Source of the DNA: Acidobacteriota bacterium
Lineage (GTDB): Bacteria; Acidobacteriota; Blastocatellia; Pyrinomonadales; Pyrinomonadaceae
Direction: 5' to 3'
Assembly: GCA_019639135.1 (NCBI GenBank)
Contig: JAHBSL010000001.1
Coordinates: 186,001-250,000, forward strand
DNA: 64,000 nt
The position numbers and the translations under genes are program-made. This document shows, in pieces, positions 20,001-28,185 of the stretch (position 1 is the first letter of the stretch; each line of letters opens with the position of its first letter). Below the pieces are notes generated by a model. The model saw only the letters and a list, made by a program, of their open reading frames with translations, made no database searches and was not told where the DNA came from.

Positions 20001-20752
20001 ATTTCATTTTCAAGCGGCGTCTAAAAGGCGGGCTCGGATTCCAGATCGGCTACACGTGGTCGATCTCGAAGGACACCCGTTCGTTTGACCCGACCTTCAC
20101 GACCGTCTCGCGTGCGAACAACCAATCAGCTTCAAGTACTCCGTTCGACATCAATGATCGGAATTTGAACTATGCCTGGTCTGACTTCGACCGCCGCCAC
20201 GTGATCAACGGGACTTACGTTTGGGAGATCCCTATAGGACGTGATCGTGCCTACGGCAAGGATATGTCGCGGGTTCTCGACTTCTTTGTCGGCGGTTGGC
20301 AGCTTGCCGGTACGTACAATTGGGGAACGGGACGGCCGTTTACGGTCTATTCCGGGCTCAACACAGTTAGCAACGTCAACCAGTCGTTTGCGAACTGCAA
20401 TGGCTGCTCACGCGACCTTGGGGAACTCGTTGAAAGGAACGGTACATGGTATTGGTTCTCGCAGGCGGCCGAAGGGCAGTTCTCGCAGCCGGCTCCAGGT
20501 GAACTCGGAAATACCGGCCGGAACTACTTCATCGGCCCGAGCCGGTTCCAGACCGATGCGTCGCTTTCGAAGAATCTTCGGTTCTCGGAGCGATATAGCC
20601 TGGACCTTCGCGTGGACGCGCGTAACCTGACGAACACCGCTTCGTTCGGGCTTCCGACCGCTACCTTCAATTCGTCCGTATTTGGGCGGATCAGGACCTC
20701 GGTCGTTAGTGCCTCACGCCGTATTCAGCTCTCAGCCAAGTTCAATTTCTAG
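17009..20752 (+). CDS. Oar-like TonB-dependent outer membrane receptor
   Basis: A 1247-residue outer-membrane protein. After a signal peptide (ending ASAQG) comes a carboxypeptidase-regulatory-like domain (~28-110, TGTVTDASGAAVAGATVTL), a plug domain (ESLPIVGLRGRN, then VNGSRDRAFNFTLDGID) and a ~1000-residue beta-barrel that ends in the outer-membrane sorting residue Phe (SAKFNF). Acidobacteriota typically carry many such Oar/SusC-like receptors, probably for uptake of peptides or glycans. No SusD partner is adjacent, so the substrate is open. It has its own promoter and a strong terminator. Confidence 0.92.
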   Translation: MMGKLPLARALLILAVTCCFSLLASAQGTTTRFTGTVTDASGAAVAGATVTLTNESTNISLSTTTSASGGYVFDLIQPGTYTISVEREGFKRYVSRNNSAFINQPASVNVALEVGDVSAVVSVEATAEQVQTSTSGNVGSTIEQRTLESLPIVGLRGRNPLDLLNYQPGVVVGANIGGGVHVNGSRDRAFNFTLDGIDINESTAGGSNFTPLRPNPDSVQEFQIVTSNATAELGRSSGAQVTLVTRSGTNRYSGNLFEYYQTPGVNANEFENNLLGIGRPQFVQHIYGGSFGGPIINPGFGEGTPFFQPLKDRAFFFVNLQRLSASETRLAERTVYTSEARSGLYRYIRGQRNAPAGTSTASVNAAGQPIYPACSATITTLCVETYNLNTQPLFSPDPFIVGLLNDYPLPNDFSRGDGLNFAGFNFNAPQTEKQWDLVMRFDVNVTKNSNFYVRYAQGAQDTIGDSVNGGLPAFPGYPNLVNTIRRPKNLAVNYRWSPTPRFTNEFIYGYSTFSFSFANEAPRADVPFILNTVTDAFSNFAYNAREARTFQIVDNITFDFSPHLFKAGINIRLGRQFDDRSSAGGTIEPTIGFGAGQSNFIGFGLPTAGGTTGINSTDLTNLRSQINNWIGRIGSFAQGFVVSPENPNVFAPGGTRWNWRAYYPEYDFYFQDTWRVRPNLTLDLGLRYELKLSPRSKGLPILRPSQPFSIGAAPSNTLRWEEGELFENDTNNFAPSLGFAWDPFGSGKTSIRANYRLSYDRFPSQVFANSVYQSAPGNTFAFSDTSIAQQDRLIRNGIPNATPSSTPNALRQPPSFGLSTVTLVDPDTRYPESHQWFVGFQREIWDGNVFEVNYIGRRGTHLFGGYDSNQVDIFARHPSCPENFLEAFNTLRGSPTATSCLINLLFTGNPTNNAGTTTFRGIGTIATTLTPPTNPDGSVNTTGGGVATAAQVVSQRTVSGQQMIANTINNPFFFQRYPQFGVVNVLDSNDYSRYSGLDFIFKRRLKGGLGFQIGYTWSISKDTRSFDPTFTTVSRANNQSASSTPFDINDRNLNYAWSDFDRRHVINGTYVWEIPIGRDRAYGKDMSRVLDFFVGGWQLAGTYNWGTGRPFTVYSGLNTVSNVNQSFANCNGCSRDLGELVERNGTWYWFSQAAEGQFSQPAPGELGNTGRNYFIGPSRFQTDASLSKNLRFSERYSLDLRVDARNLTNTASFGLPTATFNSSVFGRIRTSVVSASRRIQLSAKFNF

Positions 20753-20772
20753 AACTTGTTGAGACATTAAAG

Positions 20773-20812
20773 AAGCCCCGGCTCGTTAAAACGTGCCGGG
20801 GCTTTTATTTTT
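20773..20812 (+). terminator. Rho-independent terminator after the TonB receptor
   Basis: AAGCCCCGGC (20773-20782) pairs perfectly with GCCGGGGCTT (20795-20804), followed by a T-rich tract to about 20812. It lies 20 bases after the stop. Confidence 0.9.
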
Positions 20813-20926
20813 TGAGATTCGGGCAACCGCGGCGGCGGGGCGTGCATCAAGATTTATGCGAATAAGAAGTGCGGGCCTTTGGCATCTTTTGCCGGCTGTT
20901 CTCGTTCTTTCTGATTCCTCCTGTTT

Positions 20927-22627
20927 CTACCTTAGCCCGCCGGGTATGCGGCCCTGCGGGCTTTTTTCTTTACGGGCAGAGTTCGACCGGAGTTCGGCGG
21001 CCCGGGCATAGAGCCTTTCGGCATCGGGAAGCGAGCGAATGGCGGCAGCAACCGCCATGTCCGATTCGATGCGGGCCTTCGCCGCCGAATCGACACCGAA
21101 TAGAGCCATTGCGAGGTACCAGCGAAATTCGTCTAGAACAGCGGGCGTTATCTCGGCCTTTTCGGTTGAGCTAATCACGTTTGCCAGCACTGTCCGCAGC
21201 TCATCTGCACTCAAGATTTCCCGGCCGAATATAAGTGACTGCCGAAGTTCCTCGGGAGAGGGCTGCCCGTCGAGCCGTCCGTTTGCCAGGTCGCGTGTCA
21301 GGAGGAAAAGGGCGTCCGAGACGGCGTAGTTGGTGTTTGCAGTTTGGGACGCTGAGACATCCGGCGAAATGCCGTCGCCGCCATGAAGGATTCGGTCCGT
21401 GATGGTCCTTACTGCATAAGCGGGGCGATCGGTCAGCTCGGCCTTGCGAATGCCCCGGAAATATTCATAGAGCCCAACGTCCGAGTAATCGCGTTGGATC
21501 GAGCGGCCGGTCGGCGTGTAATAGCGGGCAGCGGTCAGAGCAAGTGCAGAGCCGTCCTCAAGCTCAATGATATTCTGGACAAGGCCTTTGCCGAACGTCT
21601 TTTCACCGACGATCAGAGCGCGATCATTGTCCTGGAGCGCACCTGCGACGATCTCGGCGGCCGAGGCGGTATCGCCATCAACCAGCACAACAAGCGGGAC
21701 GGTGACCGGCAGGCGATTGGTTGAACGCCAGATGCGGTCTTCGTTCGGGTTGCGGCCCTGCTGGGTAAGTATCTTCGTACCGTAGGGCAAAAAGCGTTCG
21801 GCGACGGCTACCGCCTGATCGACAATGCCGCCGGAGTTTCCACGCAGGTCGAGTACGAGCGACCGCAAACCGCGTGCTCGCAGGCGGAGCAATGCGTCGT
21901 CGAGTTCGGTGACGGTGGTATAGCTGAAGCCGCCCGAGTGGTCGATATAGCCGACACCGTCATCGAGCATGAACGTGTGCGGAAGCGTCTTGTGGGCAAC
22001 GCGGCCGCGTGTGAGCTTCACATCGGCTGCCGAGCCGTCAGCGGCCCTTTCAAGCCGGAGGGTCAAAACGGTTCCGAGTTTGCCTCGCATCATCTCGCGA
22101 ACCTCATACGAAGAAAGCCCGCCGACATCTTTACTATCGACGCTCGTTATCTTATCACCAAATCGAATACCCGCGCCGTCGGCCGAAGAACCCGCCGCGA
22201 CCGAAAGCACATAGGTCTCAAATTCACTGCCGTCTCTTACGGAAATGATGGTCGCTCCGGTGCCGTAATACTGGCCCTTGTGTTCGTTCATAAGTTCGGC
22301 GAACTCTTCCCGGTCGTAATACTTCGAATGCGGGTCGAGCGAACGGAGAGCCGAACGCAGTGCCGAAGCGGTCAGGCGGTCTGGCCTGTTGGCGTCCGCG
22401 GATGCGTGGTTTTGGCCGATGACGTCAAGAGCTTCGGCCAGATCCTGTCTCAACGCATCGAGCGGTTCGAGTTTCTTCGGTTTTGACTTTTGTGCCGAGC
22501 TCGTAGCTGAAAAGCTCGAACCCTGATTTATCTTGAAGTCGTCGCTCACTTTCGGGAGCGAGATGGTCTGGGCGGCCGCAGGGGAGATCAGGGAGCCGAT
22601 CAAGATTACTATTGCCGTCCGCCGCAT
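20927..22627 (-). CDS. S41 family C-terminal processing peptidase
   Basis: A 566-residue protease with a signal peptide (~1-20), an N-terminal helical region, a PDZ domain (~115-195, with the GIRFGDKITSVD core) and the S41 catalytic domain. The catalytic Ser322 lies in GDTASAAEIVAGAL and the Lys347 in GEKTFGKGLVQN, giving the Ser-Lys dyad of CtpA-type enzymes; GNSGGIVD and TPTGRSIQ match the family. It should cleave C-terminal tails of envelope proteins outside the cytoplasm. It is divergent from the GAF/subtilase pair and transcribed alone. Confidence 0.93.
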   Translation of the reverse strand: MRRTAIVILIGSLISPAAAQTISLPKVSDDFKINQGSSFSATSSAQKSKPKKLEPLDALRQDLAEALDVIGQNHASADANRPDRLTASALRSALRSLDPHSKYYDREEFAELMNEHKGQYYGTGATIISVRDGSEFETYVLSVAAGSSADGAGIRFGDKITSVDSKDVGGLSSYEVREMMRGKLGTVLTLRLERAADGSAADVKLTRGRVAHKTLPHTFMLDDGVGYIDHSGGFSYTTVTELDDALLRLRARGLRSLVLDLRGNSGGIVDQAVAVAERFLPYGTKILTQQGRNPNEDRIWRSTNRLPVTVPLVVLVDGDTASAAEIVAGALQDNDRALIVGEKTFGKGLVQNIIELEDGSALALTAARYYTPTGRSIQRDYSDVGLYEYFRGIRKAELTDRPAYAVRTITDRILHGGDGISPDVSASQTANTNYAVSDALFLLTRDLANGRLDGQPSPEELRQSLIFGREILSADELRTVLANVISSTEKAEITPAVLDEFRWYLAMALFGVDSAAKARIESDMAVAAAIRSLPDAERLYARAAELRSNSARKEKSPQGRIPGGLR

Positions 22628-22826
22628 AGAAATGTTTTCCCTGCGAGGCTTTTTGGCTGGCGGAGATCGTTCTCATCCCGTCCTCCGCCATTCAATTGGC
22701 CTGCCGCTAATACCTTCCGAGCTGTGATTTGCGACTAGGATACTCATATTACGTCGATCTTTCCAGAAAAAGTTTTCGAGAAGCCAGGCAATTGGTGCAT
22801 CGGCACTTATCGAGTAAAATCCCTCT

Positions 22827-23600
22827 ATGCCCGGGAACAAGAATACAGATCTGGACGCGAAACTCCGCCGCGTTATCGAAACAATAGATATTGGAAATCT
22901 GCTGGTGGAGCCGCTGACGAGATCTATCGAGCAGCTTCTTTCAGCCTCGGCGGCAACGATGGGTTCGAATGACGCTTCGGTCCTCATCCGAGACGGCGAT
23001 GAGGGCGATCTGCGCTTTCTCGCCGCTATCGGAGAGGTCGCCGACCAGCTTCGCGATCTGAAGGTGCCTGCCGGGAAGGGGATTGCCGGCTTCGTGCTTT
23101 CGTCAGGGCAGCCGATGGTCGTTTCGGACGTTGGCGGCGAGCAGACATTTTATGCGGAAGTAGATAAGGCGACCGGATACTCAACGCAAATGATGCTCGC
23201 GACGCCTCTTCGCTATAATGATGAGGTTATCGGAGTGCTCGAATACATCAATCGTTCGGGTCCGCCGCCGTGGGAGCCGTTTACGCCCGCTGAGATGGAC
23301 AAGGCGGCCCTGTGTGCCGATGCGATCGCCTCACTCGTCAATGCCTATGAATCGGCGAAGTTATTCCGCGACCTCAGCGAGCGGTTAATGTCCGATGGAG
23401 ACGAAGAACTTGCCGATGCACGAGCATGGCTTCGCGGAGTTCGCGATACGGCCGAGCATAAAGAAATGATGGAGCTGGCCTTGCTTTTGCGAGAATTGGC
23501 AAGCCGCGGCGATGCCGAGAGGGCAATGTGCCGCGAGCTTTTGGATGCGGTTCTTCGGTTCTCGGATTCCAGGTCCGAAACCAGCTTTCTCGGTTATTGA
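22827..23600 (+). CDS. GAF domain signalling protein
   Basis: A 257-residue soluble protein. Residues ~15-180 form a GAF domain: GIAGFVLSSGQPMVVSDV, ATPLRYNDEVIGVLEYIN, then an N-R...PFT...EMD arrangement that resembles the NKFDE signature of cyclic-nucleotide-binding GAF domains, although such residues also occur in GAF domains with other ligands. The C-terminal ~70 residues are helical and carry no output domain. The next gene, a protease, starts 9 bases after its stop, so the two are almost certainly co-translated; the GAF protein may be its sensor or regulator. Confidence 0.85.
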   Translation: MPGNKNTDLDAKLRRVIETIDIGNLLVEPLTRSIEQLLSASAATMGSNDASVLIRDGDEGDLRFLAAIGEVADQLRDLKVPAGKGIAGFVLSSGQPMVVSDVGGEQTFYAEVDKATGYSTQMMLATPLRYNDEVIGVLEYINRSGPPPWEPFTPAEMDKAALCADAIASLVNAYESAKLFRDLSERLMSDGDEELADARAWLRGVRDTAEHKEMMELALLLRELASRGDAERAMCRELLDAVLRFSDSRSETSFLGY

Positions 23601-23609
23601 TCTTGTAAC

Positions 23610-24413
23610 ATGACGACGGTCACCGGATTTGAGGACACGCGATTCGGTTCGCAATCGACCTTTTTCCAGCTCGACGACCAGTGGCGTTCGGCGACGGGCA
23701 AAGGGGTATCTGTAGCCGTGATTGACAGCGGTATCGATACTTCTCATCCGGAGATCGATGGTCGTGTTCGGGCGTCGTTCGAAGCTCGTGTGGACAACAA
23801 GAAAGTGGTGTTCGATCCATCCGAAGCAGGCGATTCGGCCGGCCATGGAACGGCATGTGCCGGTATTATTTCCCGGATCGCCCCGGATGCCGAGCTTTAC
23901 AGCATCAAGGTGCTCGGGGCCGGCGGGCTTGGCGATGGGCACGCGTTCCTCGCCGGGCTCGAATGGGCGGTAAAGAACCGGTATCGTGTGATCAACCTCA
24001 GCCTCGGCACTACAAAGCCGCAGTTCTTTGCCCCGCTCCACGATCTGCTTGACCGAGCCTACCAGGCCGGGTGCATCGTTGTGGCCGCGGCAAACAATCT
24101 CCCGCAGCCAAGCTTCCCGAGTGTTTTCTCTTCGTCTCTAATTTCAGTGATCAAGAGTGAGGATACGGACCCGATGAAATTCGGTTTCCATTATGGGCAG
24201 GTGATCGAACTAACGGCTCCGGGTGTCAATGTCCGGACCGCATGGCCGGGCGGCGGTTATCGTAACCTTACGGGAAATAGCTTTGCCTGCCCGCATATTG
24301 CGGCCATCATCGCACTACTGCTTGAAATGCATCCGGGACTGACGCCGTTCCAGGTCAAATCCGCACTTTACGCGATCGCACAGGAAAATCAGGAAGGGAA
24401 GTCCACGAACTAG
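23610..24413 (+). CDS. Minimal intracellular subtilase (S8)
   Basis: A 267-residue serine protease consisting of little but the catalytic domain: Asp39 (VAVIDSGID), His79 (GHGTACAG), oxyanion Asn162 (AAANN) and Ser224 (GNSFACPHIA). There is no signal peptide and no propeptide, unlike secreted subtilisins, so it should fold and act in the cytoplasm. It follows the GAF gene by 9 bases. Intracellular subtilases without prodomains are usually controlled by a partner; the GAF protein is the obvious candidate. The substrate is unknown. Confidence 0.88.
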   Translation: MTTVTGFEDTRFGSQSTFFQLDDQWRSATGKGVSVAVIDSGIDTSHPEIDGRVRASFEARVDNKKVVFDPSEAGDSAGHGTACAGIISRIAPDAELYSIKVLGAGGLGDGHAFLAGLEWAVKNRYRVINLSLGTTKPQFFAPLHDLLDRAYQAGCIVVAAANNLPQPSFPSVFSSSLISVIKSEDTDPMKFGFHYGQVIELTAPGVNVRTAWPGGGYRNLTGNSFACPHIAAIIALLLEMHPGLTPFQVKSALYAIAQENQEGKSTN

Positions 24414-24731
24414 AAGCTGGAACAGGATGATTTAAAAAGCGAGAAGGGCCGCGATTACGTCTCCCACACCGCAACCTCAACCCTTCTCTGATCCGCAACG
24501 AACGGTTTTGGGGCCGCCCATATACGAACCGTTCTTGAAATTACCGCAATCTGAACAAAAATGCAAACAGGTCAATTACCAAAATGGGGTATGTTTTAAC
24601 TTTTTTTTTAACTTCTTTTCCTGATAGAAGTCTCGGATCGGAAAACCCATGAGTTCACCAAGATCCCGATTATTGCGTCTTGTTCGCATGAGAATTGGAG
24701 AAAAAGCCGCTCAGGCTGATAAACTTAACGT
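24414..24731. other. Non-coding gap between the subtilase and the M16 genes
   Basis: No convincing gene. It holds an 8-bp inverted repeat, GAACGGTT (24500-24507) and AACCGTTC (24527-24534), with a 19-base spacer, and a T-rich stretch around 24595-24615. These could be regulatory, but no clear promoter or riboswitch was recognised. Confidence 0.5.
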
Positions 24732-26009
24732 ATGTCGATGAGATTTGAATTGCCGTCATTAGATATCGAAGAATACAAACTTGATAATGGCCTTCGTGTC
24801 GTATTAAATCGAGACGATTCGGTGCCCGTGGTCGCCGTTGCGGTTTACTATGATGTCGGCTCGCGGAACGAGCGCGAGGGCCGAACGGGATTTGCCCATT
24901 TGTTCGAGCATATGATGTTCCAGGGCTCGGCAAATGTGCCGAAGGCCGGGCACTTTCAATATATTATGAAAGCCGGCGGCACGATGAACGGCACAACCTC
25001 CAGCGAGCGGACAAATTACTACGAAACGATGCCGGCGAGCCAGCTTCCTCTCGCGCTTTGGCTTGAGTCCGACCGGATGCGGTCGCTCGCCGTTACGCAG
25101 GAGAACCTCGACAATCAACGCGAAGCGGTCAAGGAAGAGAAGCGGCTTCGCTACGACAATCAACCCTATGGGCAGATCTTCGACATCATCACCTCGATGA
25201 TCTATAAAAACTTTGCCAACGCCCATTCGACCATCGGCTCGATGGAAGACCTTGACGATGCGACGGTCGAGGACGTGCAGGAATTTTTCCGCGTTTACTA
25301 CGCTCCGAACAATGCGGTGCTGACCCTTTCCGGAGCTTTCGATCCGGCGACCGCTAAGGAATTGATCGAGAAGTACTTTGGCGACATTCCGGCCCAACCG
25401 ACACCGCCCGCGATCGACGTCAGCGAACCGGCCGAGGTGGCGGACGACTATCGCGAATGGCACGACCCGCACGCACCGCTTCCGGCGTTCCTGATGGGTT
25501 GGAAGATACCGCCGCGAAATACGCACGAATTCAAAGCTCTTTATCTTGGCGGCAAGCTGCTTTACGATGGCGACAGCTCGCGGCTCTACCAAAAGCTCGT
25601 AAAAGGCGACGAGTCGGTCATTCAGCTATTCGGTTTTACCGACGAACGACGCGGCCCATCGAGCATATACATCGGTGCCATACCGAAACCCGAAGAAGAC
25701 CTGAGCAAGATCCGGACCGTGATAATGTCCGAGATTGAGAACATTGCCGCCCACGGCCCGACCGCCGACGAGATGCAGAAGCTGCACAACCAACTCCTAA
25801 ATGACTCGGTCCGCTTGCGGCAGAGCTCGATGGCCCGTGCACAGCAGATCGCCGAATATGCTCTTTACGACGGTGATCCGAATCTCATCAACCGCGAGCT
25901 TGAAGAACTTCTTGCCATACGGCCGGACGAGATCAGAAAGGTCGTCTCCGAGTTCCTCAATACGGATAACCGTTCGCTGCTCGATGTTGTTCCCGCGGGC
26001 CGGGGTTAG
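24732..26009 (+). CDS. M16 family zinc metallopeptidase (catalytic subunit)
   Basis: A 425-residue peptidase of the insulinase/mitochondrial processing peptidase family. The inverted zinc motif HLFEH places His56, Glu59 and His60, and the distal glutamate is in EAVKEE (~135-136), as in active M16 enzymes. A second domain (~215-400) is also present. There is no signal peptide. The next gene, 22 bases downstream, encodes an M16 protein lacking the zinc motif, so the pair probably forms a catalytic/non-catalytic heterodimer like MPP beta/alpha. Confidence 0.93.
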   Translation: MSMRFELPSLDIEEYKLDNGLRVVLNRDDSVPVVAVAVYYDVGSRNEREGRTGFAHLFEHMMFQGSANVPKAGHFQYIMKAGGTMNGTTSSERTNYYETMPASQLPLALWLESDRMRSLAVTQENLDNQREAVKEEKRLRYDNQPYGQIFDIITSMIYKNFANAHSTIGSMEDLDDATVEDVQEFFRVYYAPNNAVLTLSGAFDPATAKELIEKYFGDIPAQPTPPAIDVSEPAEVADDYREWHDPHAPLPAFLMGWKIPPRNTHEFKALYLGGKLLYDGDSSRLYQKLVKGDESVIQLFGFTDERRGPSSIYIGAIPKPEEDLSKIRTVIMSEIENIAAHGPTADEMQKLHNQLLNDSVRLRQSSMARAQQIAEYALYDGDPNLINRELEELLAIRPDEIRKVVSEFLNTDNRSLLDVVPAGRG

Positions 26010-26031
26010 GCTTTCCGCCCTTCGGTTATAA

Positions 26032-27747
26032 ATGAATTTACCTATGACGCTTGACAGAACCAGACCACCCGAACCGCTTGAGCCGGTTCCTTTCGGAGTG
26101 CCCGCCGCTTTTCGAACGACCATGCCGAATGGCCTCCGCGTAGTGATAGTTGACGACGAACGCATTCCGCTCTGTAATTATCGGCTTGTTTTCCTTACGG
26201 GCGATGCGAATGAACCACGCAATGAGATCGGCATCAATTCGGCTCTTGCATCGATGCTTACCGAGGGCACAGAAAACTATTCAAGCAGGGAACTTGCCGA
26301 AAAGATCGAGCGTCTTGGGGCAAGCCTTTCCGCAAGCTCCAACGACGACTTCACCGTCATCTCCGCCTCGGCACTTTCGATGTATTCGGCTGACATCATC
26401 GAATTGATGTCTGAGGTCGTTTTCGCCCCGACCTTTCCGGAGAATGAACTCGACCTTTACCGACGGAATACCATCGAGGGTCTCAAGTTCCAAAGATCGC
26501 AGCCGCCGTTTCTTGCGAACGAGCAGGTCGCAAGGCTGCTCTACGGCGAGCATCCGTATTCAACGGTCTCGCCGAAACCGGCCGATATAGAGCGGCTGAA
26601 CCGTGAGGCACTAGCTGCCGCACGCCGGCGGGAGTTTCTGCCGAATAACGCGGTATTTATCGCGGTCGGAGATGTGCGAAAGGATGAACTCATGCTTCAG
26701 CTCGAGGATCACCTCGGTGATTGGGAAGCGGGCGACCGCCATGTTCACGATTTTCCATCTGCTCCTGTAAGGACGGCAAAGACGCTAACGATAGTTGACC
26801 GGCCCGGTTCAGCCCAGGCAAATATCGTCATTGCAAACCGGACGATACCGCGGAATCACAAAGACTATTTTCCGCTTTTGGTGATGAACCAGGTACTTGG
26901 TGCCGGAGCATCTTCGCGGGTCTTTATGAATCTCCGCGAAGAAAAGGGCTACACATATGGAGCCTATACGCGGCTCGATACAAAACGCTTTGACGGCTCG
27001 ATCGAGGCGACCGCCGAGGTTCGGACGGCTGTAACCGGCGATTCGCTAAAGGAGTTCTTCTATGAGCTAAACCGAATCCGCGATGAACGTGTTCTGGAAG
27101 AAGAGATCGACGACGCGAAGAATTACCTCACCGGCGTTTTCCCGATCCGGGCCGAAACGCAGGAGGGCCTGACGAGCCTGATCGTCAGCCAGGAGATCTA
27201 CGGACTGCCGCACGATTATCTTGAGACCTATCGAGAGAATATCGAGGCGGTAACCGCCGACGAGATCCAAAGGGTCGCGAATGAATACATTCGGCCCTCG
27301 GAAATGGCGATCGTGACCGTTGGCGATGCTGCCGAAATACTCCCGCAGGCACGCGAATGGGCCGATTCGGTCGAGATCTTCGATAAGGACGGCAATGAGC
27401 GTCCGGTAACCGAGTATGAGATAAGTGCCGATGCGGACGTCGCCGATGTTGCGGGCGAATGGACGCTCGCTCTGAATTTCATGGGCAGCGATGTCGAGAT
27501 CAAGATGCACCTTGAGCAGGACGGCAGCAGCGTCAACGGAAAGTTGGTAACGATGCTTGGTGAGGGAACGATCAGCGGCGGCCGTGTTCAGGGAAGCAAG
27601 GTCACGGCAACTGCCGTAACCGAACTTCAAGGCCAGGAGGTCGAGTTCGCCATCACGGGAACTGCGGACGGCGGTTCGATTGCGGGAGCCATCACCTCGG
27701 CGATGCTGCCGGGCGATCTTGAATTCAAAGGAACGCGTGCTGCTTAA
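26032..27747 (+). CDS. M16-like non-catalytic subunit with lipocalin-like extension
   Basis: A 571-residue M16 homologue in which the HxxEH zinc motif is replaced (GINSALASMLTEGTENYS), so it cannot be a peptidase. The C-terminal M16 domain keeps the Arg/Tyr pair of the substrate cleft (NLREEKGYTYGAYTRLD). After ~455, an extra ~110-residue beta-rich domain of Gly/Val/Thr strands (AGEWTLALNFMGSDVEIKM, SVNGKLVTMLGEGTISGG) is added, which resembles a small lipocalin-like or lipid-sensing sandwich. It is paired with the catalytic M16 gene upstream. Convergent with the VOC gene by 4 bases. Confidence 0.85.
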   Translation: MNLPMTLDRTRPPEPLEPVPFGVPAAFRTTMPNGLRVVIVDDERIPLCNYRLVFLTGDANEPRNEIGINSALASMLTEGTENYSSRELAEKIERLGASLSASSNDDFTVISASALSMYSADIIELMSEVVFAPTFPENELDLYRRNTIEGLKFQRSQPPFLANEQVARLLYGEHPYSTVSPKPADIERLNREALAAARRREFLPNNAVFIAVGDVRKDELMLQLEDHLGDWEAGDRHVHDFPSAPVRTAKTLTIVDRPGSAQANIVIANRTIPRNHKDYFPLLVMNQVLGAGASSRVFMNLREEKGYTYGAYTRLDTKRFDGSIEATAEVRTAVTGDSLKEFFYELNRIRDERVLEEEIDDAKNYLTGVFPIRAETQEGLTSLIVSQEIYGLPHDYLETYRENIEAVTADEIQRVANEYIRPSEMAIVTVGDAAEILPQAREWADSVEIFDKDGNERPVTEYEISADADVADVAGEWTLALNFMGSDVEIKMHLEQDGSSVNGKLVTMLGEGTISGGRVQGSKVTATAVTELQGQEVEFAITGTADGGSIAGAITSAMLPGDLEFKGTRAA

Positions 27748-28142
27748 GCCGGGGCGGCGAATTGGATCACGGCGAAATGTGCCCCGCATGGGTCTGAGCA
27801 AAGGACGATGCGGCCGACTCCGGGAGCATCGAAAGGCCCATGATTCACGATTCCGCCATTTGCCCTGATCGCTTCAGCCGTCGTATCAGCATTATCGACC
27901 GCGATGTAGGCGGTCCAATTCGATGGCGGCGGCTCCGGCCCCCAGCTCGCATCTATCGCCATCATCCCGCCGACCGCACGACCGCCTATATGGATCTCGT
28001 CATACGCCACCGGCGAGACCTTGCTCTTCGCAAGCTCCCATCCGAACATCTCTGTGTAAAAAGCCTTGGCCGCTTCAAGATCCCGCGAGGCAAGCTCGTG
28101 CCAGCAAATCGTGCCGTGCGTTGGCACTGAAAATTCCGTCAT
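27744..28142 (-). CDS. VOC (glyoxalase/bleomycin resistance) family protein
   Basis: The start at 28142 (MTEFSVPTHG) has AGGAGA just upstream. The 132-residue protein has the paired beta-alpha-beta-beta-beta modules of the vicinal-oxygen-chelate fold: WHELASRDLEAAKAFYTEMFGWE and, in the second half, DPCGAHFAVIQF. Metal-binding or substrate residues cannot be assigned from sequence alone. It was the third gene of a VOC-DUF1579-VOC operon; an IS110 element now separates it from the other two, 23 bases upstream of its ATG. Its ribosome site survived. Confidence 0.87.
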   Translation of the reverse strand: MTEFSVPTHGTICWHELASRDLEAAKAFYTEMFGWELAKSKVSPVAYDEIHIGGRAVGGMMAIDASWGPEPPPSNWTAYIAVDNADTTAEAIRANGGIVNHGPFDAPGVGRIVLCSDPCGAHFAVIQFAAPA

Positions 28143-28185
28143 TTCAATTCTCCTATGATGAATTTCTACTCCATTAGCAAAGAAT

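Noticed and set aside
20934-20970. Hairpin GCCCGC...GCGGGC followed by TTTTTT on the + strand
   Set aside because: It lies within the coding end of the S41 gene, and the TonB receptor already has a better terminator at 20773-20812.
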